A stretch of DNA of 64,000 nucleotides from CAVTAV01 sp963732795. Its GTDB lineage: Bacteria > Pseudomonadota > Alphaproteobacteria > CAVTAV01. The DNA is taken from assembly GCA_963732795.1 (NCBI GenBank), contig CAVTAV010000003.1:62001-126000 (forward strand), read 5' to 3'. A model generated the notes under the pieces. That model was not told the DNA's origin. It searched no databases and saw only the letters and a list, made by a program, of their open reading frames with translations. The position numbers and the translations under genes are program-made. The number at the start of each line of letters is the position of its first letter. Position 1 is the stretch's first letter. Positions 44,140 through 55,407 of the stretch are shown in pieces.

Positions 44140-46763
44140 CTATAGCTCCCCGCGCCGCTGGGCGCGGGCTGCGGCGGGGCGCTTGCCGATGGGCGAGGGC
44201 AGGAACCGGCCGAGCGGCGGGAAACGCACTTCGCCGAGGCCTTCGATCGCGTACATCACGGTCGCTGCGACGAAGGGGATGCTCTGGGTCAGGAGCGTGA
44301 TCGCGAAGAGTCGTCATGACCGAAGCCTTGGTGGTGTTGGTGGCATAGAGCAGGGCCGCGCCGCTCAGCAGCAGAACGCCGAGGATGGATTCGGCAATCA
44401 CCGGGTTCTTGCGCGCCGGGCCGCCGATGCCGCCTTTTTCGGTGCGGAGGAACGGCAGGTTGTCCTTCACGAAACCGCGCACCACCGCCACCGCCACCGT
44501 CCATTGCAGGCTCGACGCGGCCAGCGCCGCCCCGACGATCTGCCGCGCGGGCAGCTTGACGCGGGCGAGATAGAGAATGGCGCAGTGGAGGAAGTTCGCG
44601 CCAAAGGCGACCAGGATCGGCAACGTGAAGGGAATCGTCGGGATCATCACCTTGTCGGTGAAGATCAGCGGCACGCACAACAGGTTCATGATCGCAGCCA
44701 GCACGCCCATGGCGTCGGCGAACCAGTAGCTCCATCCCAGCACGAACTGGCGCTTCTGCTCGCGGCGGAGCTTGCTCGCGCCGGGCAGCATCTCGCGCCA
44801 ATGCTTGCGGATGATCTGGGTCGCGCCATAGGCCCAGCGGTGGCGCTGGGTCTTGAAGGCCATGTAGTTGTCCGGCAGGAGACCATGGCCGTAGCGACGG
44901 TTGGTATATTGCGAGGACCAGCCGGCCTCCAGGAGGCGCAAGCCCAGCTCGGTGTCCTCGGTGATGGTGTCGGTCTGCCAGCCGCCGACCGCCTCGAAGG
45001 CCGAGCGGCGCAGCAGCAGCATCGTGCCGTGCGCGACGATGGCGTCGTCCTCGTTGCGCTGGACCATGCCGATATCGAAGAAGCCCGAATATTCGCTGTT
45101 GAGGAAGGATTTCAGCAGCGAGGCATGGCCGTCGCGGTGGTCCTGCGGCGCCTGGAGGAGGGCGAGCTTCGGCTCCTGGGCAAAATGAGGGCACGAGGTC
45201 GGCAAGCCAGTTCGGATCGACGACGTAATCCGCGTCGAGCGTCGCGATGACCTCGGCATCCGCCGCCATATAGGGCAGCGCCATGTTGAGCGCGCCCGCC
45301 TTGAAGCCGGAGACCTTGGGGAAATTCAGGAACTTGAAGCGCGGGCCGAGCTCGGCGCAATGGGTCTCGATGGGCTTCCAGTACTCCTCTTCCGGCGTGT
45401 TGTTGATGATCACCAGCACCTCGAAATCCGGGTAATCGAGGGCCGCGACGCTGTTCAGCGTCTTGATCAGCATCTCGGGCGATTCCTTGTAGGCCGCGAT
45501 ATGGATCGAGACCTTGGGCAGTCGGCCTGACCGCGCGTTTCGAGCGGTCGACCTGGATCAGGCGGCGCGGCTCGCGGCCAAGGGTGACTGCCGTGACCTC
45601 CTCGATCTTGACCAGCGTCATGACGGTCAGCGGGATCATCAACAGGAAGCCGATCGCCCCAGGCGATCGCCGAGCCGAGATTGAGGTAGTTCTCGACCGG
45701 GTAGAGCGCCGCCACCGCGACACCGGCCGACAGCGCGTTCGCCGCCACCGAATAGGCCATGGCCTGACCGAACAGCGGCTTCCGGCGGCGCAGCGAGAAA
45801 AGCGTGATCAGCGCGCCGAAAGCCACGGCCAGCCACATCGCGTTCGACTTGTGGGGCGTCTGGACGATGCCGGTCATCGGGAATTTCGGCGTGCGGTCGA
45901 AATTGTAGAGGCCCCAATAGGCGCCGACGCTGCCTTCGGCGCCCTTCCAGGGCTGATCGAAGGCCTCGATGACGTTGTAACTGATCTGGTGCATGCGCGC
46001 CGCCTTGACGAAGGCGCGGACGGTCTCGGCCTCGGCGAGCACATTGGGTTGGGCCGCAAGGTTGTTATAGCCCTGGCTCGGCCAGCCGAACTCGGCGATC
46101 ACGATGCGTTTGCCGGGGAACGCCTTCTCCAAAGCCTTGTATCGGTCGATGGCATGGCCCACTGCGGCCTGGGCCGGGATGCCTTCCCAGTAGGGCAGGA
46201 TATGGGCGGCAATGAAATCCACATGGTCGGCGAGTTCGGGATGGGCGATCCAGGTATCCCAGGTCTCGCCGGTGCTGACCGGCACGTCGACGCGGGAACG
46301 GACCTCGTCCAGCATCTTCTCGAGGTTCGCGACCGATCTGGTCCTTACGGAGGATCGTCTCGTTGCCGACGATGGCCGAGGTCACGTTGGTGTTGTTGTT
46401 GGCGACCTTGACCAGGGCGTCGATCTCCTTGCGGTTCGCCTTGTCCCATTTGTTGATCCAGGCGCCGGCCGTGACCGAGAGGCCGTCCTTCTCGGCGATC
46501 TTCGGCACTTGGGCATAGGGGCCTATCGAGGAATACAGGCGAATGCCGCGCACGTGCTCCCGGAGGAGCGCGAGGTCGCTTCGAATCTGGCTGGTCAGGC
46601 TCTCGGGCGCGACCTTGTCGGGGTATCTCAGATCGGCCGGCGTGTAGGACACGGAGTCCATGCGGCCGAAAACGTCGGGCGGAGCGCTCAATTCGTGGAG
46701 GGAACTCCAGACTGTGCACTGCAAAATCGCCGCCAGAACCGCCGCGGCGAAAACGTTCTTCAT
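44140..46763 (-). CDS. GH17-like/GT2 membrane glucan synthase (NdvB-like; five frameshifts)
   Basis: The corrected protein is 872 residues. Residues about 1-25 are a signal/anchor. Residues ~30-330 resemble GH17 beta-1,3-glucanases (VRGIRLYSSIGPYAQVPKIAE, IVGNETILRKDQ, VSTGETWDTW, IVIAEFGWPSQGYNN). Several membrane segments follow (IGFLLMIPLTVMTLVKIEEV). The GT2 domain then has SIHIAAYKE, the DxD motif ATLDADYVVDPNW, the acceptor-site TITEDTELGLRLLEAGW and the QRHRW product-channel motif, with more membrane helices to the C-terminus (RFPPLGRFLPSPIGKRP). Frame steps near 46345, 45655, 45525, 45187 and 44313 are all single extra bases. GH17-GT2 fusions include Bradyrhizobium beta-1,3/1,6-glucan synthases, so a periplasmic or exported beta-glucan is the best guess. 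Confidence 0.82.
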
Positions 46764-46964
46764 TGTGACCGCCCTGTTATGGCCGACTGAAGCGCCGGTC
46801 GTCTTTACCCAGATATTGGGTCCTGTAGGCGAAAGATCGGCTCAATCATGACAATTTTATGGCTATGTCAGTAGACGGCCGAAACCGGCCATTGGCAAGC
46901 ACGAAATGCTGCGCTGCACAATATGTTTCTGTGATCGGCGAGTCGAACGTCGGTCGGGCGTGGC

Positions 46965-49035
46965 CTAATTGACGATTAGACTCTGACGGATGTAGCTGGC
47001 GACATCCTGAAGATCGTCGGGGGACATCGTGTCTTTGAACGACGGCATGTCGTTCTTGCCCGAGCTTGCAACGGTCATGATTCCAGTGATGGTGAGCTTG
47101 ACGGTGAGCGCCGCCCCGCCACCATGACCGCCCTGTCCGTCGATACCGTGGCAAGGTTGACAGACCTGTGCGTAGATCGATTGGCCATGACTGAGGTCGG
47201 CCGTGCGACCCGGGGTTGGACGAGGCGGCGTCGAGGCTGTGTTGGCGCTTGTTTGGGTGAAGGGCGGAAGAGGGCCGATCTTGCCGTCCAGCGAGAACAT
47301 CCAGACGCTGTCGCCATGTTGGCGTCCGAAGACGTACGAACCGGCGGCAAGCACCACCACATACTGATGGCCCTTATACTCGAAGGTGCTGACAGGGGCA
47401 TTGACCGATGCATCGGTCTGAAACTCCCAGAGCTTGTCACCGCTGGCGTTGTCGAGCGCCGTCAGCCGACCGTCGTTGCGTCCGACGAAGACGAGCCCAC
47501 CCGCCGTGACCACCGACCCATTATAGCATCCGCCGTTCCATTGCTGACGCCAGACAAGCCGGTTGGTCGTGACGTCCAGGGCGGCAAAGATGCCCCGCGT
47601 TGCAACGTCGACATGGATGAACTCTCCGCCTCGATAGGATTGGCCCCGCGTCGGACCGCTGACCGCGACGCCGCCGCGAAAGCCCGAAATGCCGTCATTG
47701 GCGCAGACATAGAGGAGGTGGCTCGCCGGGTCGTATGAACTCGGCGGCCAGTTCACGCCGCCGACCGCGCTTGGCTTGGTGATGACGTCCTGATCCCAGT
47801 AGGGTGTAAAGATCCGTCCCTGGTTCACCAGACGATAGCCTTCTGGCACAATATCGATGACCTGCGGGACGATTGCATCGCCACGCGGATAGGGCTGCGT
47901 GGCAGCCGTGTGTTGGCGAGGCTCCTGGGCGACAGGGCGCTCTTCGATGCCGATCAGAGGCTTACCGGTTGTCCGATCGAGTATATAGGCCCAGCCCGTC
48001 TTGGAGACCTCAACCAGCCCCTTGCGGAGCTTGCCGTCGATCATGACGTCGAATAGCACGACGGGATTCGGAGAATCATAGTCCCACAGGTCGTGATGCA
48101 CCTGTTGGAAGTGCCAGCGGTATTTTCCGGTTTTGGCATCGACGGCCACAATCGACGACGTGAACAGGTTATCACCGGCTCGGACTGCGCCATTGAGGTC
48201 GGGTCCGGCGTTTCCCGTGGAGTAATAGATCATTCCCAGATCCGGATCGAGCGCGGGCGTCTGCCACACCGACGCGCCGCCATATTTCCAGGAGTCGTTG
48301 TCCGCCGGCCATGTCTCATGGCCGAATTCTCCGGGGCCGGGGATGTTATAGAATGTCCATTTGAGCTTGCCGGTCTTGGCGTCGAAGGCCTTTACACGAC
48401 CGCGCGTGCCTTTGTCTGCGCCCGCTACGCCGGTGATGACGAGGCCGTCGTAATACAAGGGCGCGCTTGTGATCGTGTAGCCGTCTTGCCAGCGTTCCAC
48501 TTGAACCGACCAGTCGACTTTCCCGGTGCGCTGATCGAGAGCGACCAGCTTACCGTCGAGTTGGCCGATATAGATCCGACCGTCGCCGAGCGCCACGCCC
48601 CGGTTCGTCCACCCGCAGCAGACCGCGTCGTTTTCCTCGTCGAGATCGGCCCTGATAGGTCCAGAGAATGGCGCCGTTGTCCACGCCGATCGCAAACACA
48701 TCGTCCGCGCCAGTGGACATATAGATCACGCCGTTATGGACGATGGGCTGTCCTTGACCCGAATATTTCGCGCCGTTGCCCGAGCCGCCAAGCTTGATAT
48801 GCCATTCGGCGCGCAGTCTCGCGACATTGGCACGGTCAATCTGGTCCAGCGGCGAATAGCGTTGATTGAACGTGTTGCCGCCATTGGTGATCCATCCGTC
48901 CCGCGGCGGGACGGTGAGTTGCTCGGCGGAGAATGCCGGGGCAGGGGTGATTTCTGGCTCGGCCGCGAAGGCCGGACCTAAAAGCGTCAGAACCGCGAAA
49001 ACCGCACACAGAAAACCCGCCGAAAACGACCTCAT
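46965..49035 (-). CDS. PQQ-binding dehydrogenase with C-terminal cytochrome c (one frameshift)
   Basis: The corrected 689-residue protein has a Sec signal peptide (FAVLTLLGPAFAAEPE). A PQQ beta-propeller follows, with vicinal cysteines in AVCCGWTNRG, VHHDLWDYDSPNPVV and repeats such as DQRTGKVDWSVQV and DAKTGKLKWTFYNI. A class I cytochrome follows near the C-terminus (VCQPCHGIDGQGG, with MPSFKDTMSPDDLQDVASYI containing the Met ligand). An extra base near 48655 joins YMSTGADDVFAIGVDNGAILW to DLDEENDAVCCGW. HHDLWDYD is more like sugar/quinate-type quinoproteins than XoxF enzymes. It is last in a five-gene operon and is the one member with a well-understood redox role. Confidence 0.87.
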
Positions 49036-49077
49036 ATGCCCCCCAAATGTGTCGCTCCCCGCGCTGTGGCGGTGTTC

Positions 49078-50560
49078 CTATGACTGTTGCCGAGCCGCCA
49101 GACTATGGAGCAGCTCTCCGGTTTCCGGATGCGGATCGGTGCCGCCGAGCCGGCCGAACCGCGGGATCCGGCCCATGGCGGCGTCCTCGGCGGTGTAGCC
49201 CCGGCCGTCCTTGGCGTTCACGTCCGCGTGGTTCTTGACCAGAAGCTTGATGATCTCGTTCCAGCCCTGAGTTGCTGCCCCATGGAGCGCCGTCTGGCCG
49301 TTTTGGGCCTTGGCGTTCACGTCGGCGCCCCGGTCGATCAAGAGTTTGACCGCCTTGATCGCCTGGTCCTCGGTAAGGAAGCGACCACGGGTGTCGATGC
49401 CGGTCTTGCCGAAGCCCGAGGCCGCCATCAGCGGCGTCGTGCCCTGCGAGGTCGGCAGGTCGATCAAGGCGCCGTGGTCGAGAAGCGCGGTCATGGCCGG
49501 GATATCGGCGGCGCGCGCGGCCCTGAGCAGCGGCGTCGAGCCATAGGTCAGGATCCGGTCGGCGCCGCGATCCGGGCCGAGGGCGCGATAAGGCGGCCAT
49601 AACTTGAGCTGAAGATTCGGGTTCGCGCCCGATTTCAGCAAAAGACCGATCATCTCGATCCCACTGGTCTTATCGAGCGAGGGAAGGTCGGGCCGGCCGC
49701 CATGGGGGAGCGTGTTGTAATCGACCGCGGCATAGAGCGGATTGCGGCCCCAAAGATCCCATTTGTTGGGATTCGCACCGTGTGCCAAAAGATATTTCGC
49801 CGTGTCGAAATGCGCGTTCAGGAGCGCCATCAGCAGCGGGCTCACCCCGTCCGGATCGGTCAGATTGACATTGGCTTTCGCGTCGAGAAGCGCCTTGGCG
49901 CATTCGGTGCAGCCCTCGCGAGCCGCGAAAAGCAGGGGCGTCAGGCCGCCGGTCGGAAGCTGTTTCTTCGCGGTGCTCCGCCGTAACGGGCCGTTTCCAG
50001 TTATGGATCGTGGACTTGGCGTCGACATCGGCGCCGCGTCCGGCGAGAAGCTTGACCATGGCCGGACGGCTCTCGGCGGCGGCCCACATGATCGCGGTCT
50101 GGCCCATCCAATGCTCGGTCTTGTTGACGTCCGCGCCGTGCTTCAGGAGCACCTTCGCCGCCGCGACATTGTCGGTGCGGGCGACGACCATCAGGGCGGT
50201 CTGGCCGTCCGGATTGGGAAAATCGACATGCGCGCCGGCCTTGAGGAGCTTCTCCAACACCGTCACGTTGCCGGTGATGGCGGCTTCCGACATCGGGCTC
50301 GCGCCGTAATTATTGGTCACCAGCACGTTCGCGCCGGCCTTGATCAGGTCCTCCACCATCTCCGTGTCATTGAGGTGGATCGCCCAAATCAGCGGCGTCG
50401 TCCCGTTCGACTCCGGCTTGTTGACGTCCACATGCTTGTCGATGAGCTGAAGCGCCGCCGCCCGGTCGCCCGATTTGATGGCGCCGATCAGGGATTCGTC
50501 GGCCCGCGCGACGGAGGAGCCGGCAAGAGCGAGAACGGCAACGACCAGCCATAGCTTCAT
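49078..50560 (-). CDS. Secreted ankyrin-repeat protein (one frameshift)
   Basis: The corrected 493-residue protein has a Sec signal peptide (MKLWLVVAVLALAGSSVARADE), then around ten ankyrin repeats, for example NGTTPLIWAIHLNDTEMVEDL, YGASPMSEAAITGNVTVLEKLL, GQTALMVVARTDNVAAAKVLL and NGQTALHGAATQGWNEIIKLL. An extra base near 49980 separates the first five repeats from LTPLLFAAREGCTECAKALLD onwards. Ankyrin repeats are protein-protein scaffolds; export to the periplasm suggests it holds the operon's other products together. Its ATG lies one base after the DUF1552 stop, so translation is almost certainly coupled. Confidence 0.88.
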
Positions 50561-50561
50561 G

Positions 50562-51887
50562 TCAGATCTCCGTGATCTCGCCGGTGCTGTCGCCGACGGA
50601 TTCGAGATCGACGCCGGCGCGGTGCAGGGCGGTCAGAAGCAGGTTCGCGACCGGCGTGTAGTCCTTGGCCACCACATGCTGGTTGCCCTTCAGCTTGCCG
50701 CAGCCGCCGCCGACTATGGCGGTCGGGAGCGGGAAGTGGTCGTGGGCGTTCGAATTGCTCATATTGCTGCCGTAGAGAAGGATGGAGTGATCCAGCATCG
50801 AGCCGTCGCCGTCCGGCATCTTGGCGAGCTTGTCCACGAAGCGGGCGAACAGCTTGGAGTGATAGGTCTGGATCTTCACCAGCTTGGCGATCTTCTGGGC
50901 GTTGTTCTGGTGATGCGACAGCGGGTGGAAGGCATCCGGCACGCCGATCTGGTTGTAGGTCATATTGCTGACCTCGGCCGCCACCATCATCGTCGCCACC
51001 CGGGTCATATTGGCCTGATAGGCGAGGGCGATCATGTCGAACATCAGGTTCAGATGCTCCTCGAACGAGCTCGGAATGCCCGCGGGGACGGTCGGTAGAT
51101 CCAGCTTCGAGAGGTCGCGCGCGGCCATCTTGTTCACCCGCCGCTCGATCTCGCGCACGGTATCGAGATAGTCGCTCAGCATCGCCTGATCCGACGCGCC
51201 GAGAGTTTTCTTCAGGTCCGAGGCCTGGGCGGCGACCAGATCCAACAGGCTCGTCGTTTCGCTGGTCAGCTCCTTGCGTTCCTCTGCCGTGTCGCCCTGG
51301 CCGAACAGGCGCTGGAACAGGAGCCGGGGATTGACTTCCATGGGCAAGGGAGTGGAGGGCGTGCGGAAAGAGATCGTCGCGCCGTAGCTGCAGCCGTAGT
51401 TGCGGTCGCAGGCACCGGCGCCGACGGTCTTCGAATCCTCCGTCGCCACCTCGATGGAGGGCAGGGGCGTATCCTGGCTGATATGGAGCGCGGCCATCTG
51501 GTCGATGGTCACGCCGCCATAGGGATCGTGGCTCGCCCGCGGCGTGACCGCGCTGAGCCAGGTGCCGGGCGTGATGGCGTGCACGGGACCGGCGGCGTGC
51601 TTGTTTTCGAGGCCGGTGACGACGGTGAGCTGCTTCTTGAACGGCTCCAACGGTTTCAGGATCGGCTTGATGTCGAAGTCCGCGCCGGTCTTGTCCGGGG
51701 TCCACTGATCCATGATCGCGCCGTGCGGAAAGTAGATGAACATCATATGGGGCTTCGGCGCGGCCGCGGTCTTGGCGATGGCCGTGCCCGCCGGAACCAT
51801 CGCCTCCAGAAGCGGCAGGGCCACACTCGCGCCCATGCCTTTGAGGACCGTGCGGCGGTGCAGGTGCTTCTTGGTCAAATAGAACAT
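50562..51887 (-). CDS. DUF1552 family exported protein
   Basis: The 441-residue protein starts MFYLTKKHLHRRTVLKGMGAS, a twin-arginine-type signal, and runs through ALPLLEAMVPAGTAIA. Family segments are FIYFPHGAIMDQWTPDKTG, VVTGLENKHAAGPVHAITPGTWLS, YGGVTIDQMAALHI, VGAGACDRNYGCSYGATISF and LLYGSNMSNSNAHDHFPLPTAIVG. DUF1552 proteins are uncharacterised, best known from Planctomycetes, and related to DUF1501/sulfatase-like folds; they are usually encoded beside DUF1592-type cytochromes, as here. It starts 52 bases after the DUF1592 stop. Confidence 0.92.
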   Translation of the reverse strand: MFYLTKKHLHRRTVLKGMGASVALPLLEAMVPAGTAIAKTAAAPKPHMMFIYFPHGAIMDQWTPDKTGADFDIKPILKPLEPFKKQLTVVTGLENKHAAGPVHAITPGTWLSAVTPRASHDPYGGVTIDQMAALHISQDTPLPSIEVATEDSKTVGAGACDRNYGCSYGATISFRTPSTPLPMEVNPRLLFQRLFGQGDTAEERKELTSETTSLLDLVAAQASDLKKTLGASDQAMLSDYLDTVREIERRVNKMAARDLSKLDLPTVPAGIPSSFEEHLNLMFDMIALAYQANMTRVATMMVAAEVSNMTYNQIGVPDAFHPLSHHQNNAQKIAKLVKIQTYHSKLFARFVDKLAKMPDGDGSMLDHSILLYGSNMSNSNAHDHFPLPTAIVGGGCGKLKGNQHVVAKDYTPVANLLLTALHRAGVDLESVGDSTGEITEI

Positions 51888-51939
51888 ACCGCGTCTCCAT
51901 CCGCCCGCGTCCGATCGCCCCAAACGACCGGGCGGGCCT

Positions 51940-54373
51940 CTATTGCGCCGAAGCCTCCTTGGTCGGCTTGGTCTCGCTCTTGGCCGGCACCGTTTCCTTC
52001 AGGAAAGGCTCGCTCTCCACGATGCCCATCACGAGCGACGAGAATTTGTAGTCGTCCTTGGCCGCGTCGCGCACGATCCGGCGGATCCACGGCATGTCGT
52101 AATACTGGATGCTGCGGCCGAGGCCGTAGGTCATCAGCTTCTCGGTCATGGTCTGGACGAATTGCTCGGGCTCGCCCATCAGCGCCTTGCGCAGGTCGAT
52201 CGGGCCCGAGACCGGCGTGCCGTCGGCAAGCTGGCCCGAGGCGTCGATCGGGGTCGCCGTCTCGCGGTCCTTGACCCGCCATTCGCCAATCGCATCGAAA
52301 TTCTCGAGCGCGAGACCCAGGGGATCGAGCACCCCGTGGCAGGCATTACAGGACGGGTCGGTCCGGTGCTGGACCATGCGCTCGCGCACGGTTTGCGCGG
52401 TCACGCCGTCGACATTCTCGACCAAGCGCTTTGACGTCCGGCGGCGGCGCATGGGGCGGCACGCCGACGACGTTCTCCAGGATCCACTGACCGCGCAGCA
52501 CCGGCGCCGTCCGGTTGGCGTAGGAGGTGGACATCAGCACCGCGCCCTTGCCGAGGAGGCCCCAACGGTTCGGGTCGCTAAGCGTCACCTTCCGGAAGCG
52601 GTCGCCCCGCACGTTCTCGATGCCGTAAAGAAGGGCAAGGCGCTCGTTGACATAGGTGTAGTTCGCGGTCAGGAGGTCGAGGACGCTGCGGTCGTTCTGG
52701 AAGATGTCGCCGACCCAGAGCGCCATCTCGGTCTTGAAGTCCTCGCGGAAATTCTCGTTGTAGCTCGGGAACAGGTTGCGGTCGGGATCGACCCGGTCGA
52801 GGGCGCGCACGCCGAGCCACTGGAAGGCGAAGTTCTTGACCAGCGCCTCGGCCTTGGGATCGGCCAGCATCCGCTTGACCTCGGCTTCCAAGACCTTGGG
52901 GTCCTTCAGCTTGCCGGCGGCGGCGGTTTGCAGAAGCTCGTCGTCGGGGATCGAGCTCCAAAGGAAGAAGGAGAGACGCGAGGCAATTTCGAGGTCGCTC
53001 AGGCGGTAGACCGCGCCCGGCGCAAGGCCCTCCGGCGGCGGCTCGGCGCGGTACAGGAATTTCGGGCTGACCAGGATCGCCATCAGCCCCGAGCGGACGC
53101 CGGCTTCGAATCCGCCGAGGTCGTGGCCATGCGCATAGAACTCCATCGGCGCGGCGATGTCCGCGTCGGTCACCGGCCGGCGGAAGGCGCGGCGCGCGAC
53201 GGTCGAGAGGATCTTGCGGGCGCAGGGCGTCTCCTCGTCCGCCGAGGCGGGATGGCAGAGGAAGATGCGCTGGCGGCTCGGGGTCTCGCCGACGCCCTCG
53301 GATTGGAACGGGCCGGCGACCTCGACATGGCGGACGCCCATGATGACGTCGAAGCCGCCGCCTTCGCGGAACGGCTCCAGGGTCTCGTCGGATTCGGCGA
53401 AGCTGCGCCCGACGAAGGTGACGCCGACCTTATGCGGCCCGGCCTTCACATCGACCTTGATGTGGTTGAAGTATTTGTTGATCTCGGCGACGGCCTGGGC
53501 CTGGTTCTGGTCAATGTTCTTCAAGTCCGCCTCGCCGCCGACGTCGCGGCCGAACACTTCGTTGCCGTCGATGGTGATGATCAGCCGGTGCTTGTATTCG
53601 ACGCCGAGGACATAGCCCGCCGTCGCCACCTTGCCGAGATTGAACTCATAGGTCCCGTCGACGGGGAAGAAATGGGTGAACAGCATGCCGCCCCGCGTGC
53701 CGAGGGGCAGGCCCTCGATATGGGCGTTCTGATCGGCGTCCTTTGGCGCGAAATAGGTATGGAAGTCGGTCTTGGCGGCGGGATTTCCGACCGCCTTGGT
53801 GGCGACGACGCGCGCCGCCGAGATGTATTGGTCGAGAAAGGCGGGCGAGACCTTCAGCACGTCGGCGATATTGTCGAACCCGTCGCTCTCGTCGTCGCTC
53901 GGCAAAAGGTTGGTCACATCGACATCGAGATGGAGGAGGTCGCGGATCGCATTGGCGTATTCCGCGCGGTTCATCCGATGCAGCGCCACCCGGCCGGGAT
54001 TGGGGTTGGCGAACGCCGCTTCGTCGAGCGAGGTCTCCAGCCAATTGATGAATCCCTGGCGGGTCGCGTCGTCGGGCGCGGGCTTGCCGGGCGGCGGCAT
54101 CAGGCGGCCGCTCAACTTACGGATCGCCGCCTCCCAGATCTTGGCGTCCTTGGGGACCTCCTGGGGCACCATCGTGTCGAACGCGATCTGGCCCTTCCAG
54201 TCGGTATAATTGTGACACTCGACGCAATATTTGTTGAGCATGGCGAATTCTTTCTCGCCGATGCTTTTGGGAGCGGGCTGGGTGTCGGCGGCCAAGGCAG
54301 GCGCGGCAAGGATCGGCGCGGCCAACAGGCCCGCCCCGGCGGCAACCGCCAACAATGCGCTGCGAAACCTCAT
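51940..54373 (-). CDS. DUF1592/DUF1588 multidomain cytochrome (planctomycete type; one frameshift)
   Basis: The corrected 810-residue exported protein has a Sec signal (LLAAPILAAPALAADT). A PSCyt1-like heme site follows at Cys50-Val-Glu-Cys53-His54. Then come DUF1587 (ALHRMNRAEYANAIRDLLHLD), a carbohydrate-binding-like beta domain, DUF1595 (ARRAFRRPVTDADI), DUF1592 (AILVSPKFLYRAE, RLSDLEIASRLSFFLWSSIPD), DUF1588 with a second CxxCH (SCNACHGVLDPLGLALENFD) and DUF1585 at the C-terminus (LMTYGLGRSIQYYDMPWI). An extra G near 52435 breaks it between PPDVKAL and VENVDGVTAQTV. Full domain order matches large PSD1-type planctomycete cytochromes of unknown function. It starts 16 bases after the MBL gene. 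Confidence 0.9.
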
Positions 54374-54389
54374 CTCCCCCGCCGGCTCC

Positions 54390-55322
54390 CTAGATTACAC
54401 CCGGATATTCCCGAATATGCCCCCACACGCCCTTATAGGCCAGCCGCAAGAACATCTCGGGGTCGCCCCAGCGGGCGTCGAATTCCTTTGTCGGCTTGGC
54501 GGCGACCATTTCGTCGACGCTCTTGCCGTCCTTGAAGAACTCGCCGATCCGATGATCCATCTCGGCGAGCATGTCGTGCTGCAGCTTAAGATCTTCCTTC
54601 GATTGGGCCGGGCCGGCCGCGGGGATGATCCGGGTCTTGTCGTCCGCGAGATCCATCATCGCCTTGGTGGCGTTGGCGAGGCCGCGGATCCATCCCCCCG
54701 TCGCCCAATCGGAGATCGGATAGGTCCCGACGGTCACGAGATCGCTCGCCGCGATCACATTCGAGTCCGGGAAGTGGATGAAGATGTCGCCGTCGGTGAC
54801 GGCCTGGGGCACATGAACGTAGTCGATATGCTCGGCCCCGCAGGTCATCTTGCCGGAGGTATAGAACGTGTCGTTCGGGAGGGCATAATCCGGCCAGGGC
54901 TTATGCGTTTCATGGGCCCAGGGGATGTCGAAATCCGCGCCCATCCAGAGCCTCGTATTCTCATGGGCCAGGATCTTGACGCCGTCCTTGCCGAGCGCGT
55001 GGTTCGAGCCGGTATGCGGGGGCCGCCAGTTGGTGTTGAACAGCGCCAGGATCTTGCCGGCGGGCGATTGTTCTTTCGCGAGCTTGATCAGGGCCGCGGA
55101 GGGTCCCGGCAGGCCGCCATCCACCATCACGACGCCGTCCGGCGAGGTCGCCATCACGACATTGCAGCCGGCCCCCATAATTTCGACCAAATTGTCGGAA
55201 AGTCTTGTAACCGAAAGCGTTTCGGCATTGGGCTTCGCCCAGGCGCCGCGGGTCAATGCGATGCCCGCCGCGCCCGCCATGGCGGTTTTGAGGAATGCCC
55301 TGCGGCCCGAAATTTGTTCCAT
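54390..55322 (-). CDS. Exported metallo-beta-lactamase-fold protein with a degenerate metal site
   Basis: The 310-residue protein has a twin-arginine signal (GRRAFLKTAMAGAAGIALTRGAWA). It then has MBL-fold landmarks: LVEIMGAGCNVVMATSPDGVVMVDGGLPG, FNTNWRPPHTGSN, and DGDIFIHFPDSNVIAASDLVTVG. In active hydrolases the second reads THWHxDHTGxN. Here residues 97-103 are Thr-Asn-Trp-Arg-Pro-Pro-His, so two His and the Asp are replaced. The later HTDGD and GD positions also read VTDGD and SD. It is unlikely to be a normal zinc hydrolase. It is first in the five-gene operon and divergent from the cytochrome c gene. Confidence 0.85.
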   Translation of the reverse strand: MEQISGRRAFLKTAMAGAAGIALTRGAWAKPNAETLSVTRLSDNLVEIMGAGCNVVMATSPDGVVMVDGGLPGPSAALIKLAKEQSPAGKILALFNTNWRPPHTGSNHALGKDGVKILAHENTRLWMGADFDIPWAHETHKPWPDYALPNDTFYTSGKMTCGAEHIDYVHVPQAVTDGDIFIHFPDSNVIAASDLVTVGTYPISDWATGGWIRGLANATKAMMDLADDKTRIIPAAGPAQSKEDLKLQHDMLAEMDHRIGEFFKDGKSVDEMVAAKPTKEFDARWGDPEMFLRLAYKGVWGHIREYPGVI

Positions 55323-55407
55323 GTCGAAGGAGTTTACCTTAGAATCACTCTACCTTCCACCGAAAGGTGTTAAAATTCGGACTGGAATCCGACGCAAATT
55401 CGAGTTT

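Noticed and set aside
50557..51900. A 447-codon leftward frame overlapping DUF1552 in another frame.
   Set aside because: The DUF1552 frame has signal peptide, family segments and a correct start; the alternative is Arg/Gly-rich shadow sequence.
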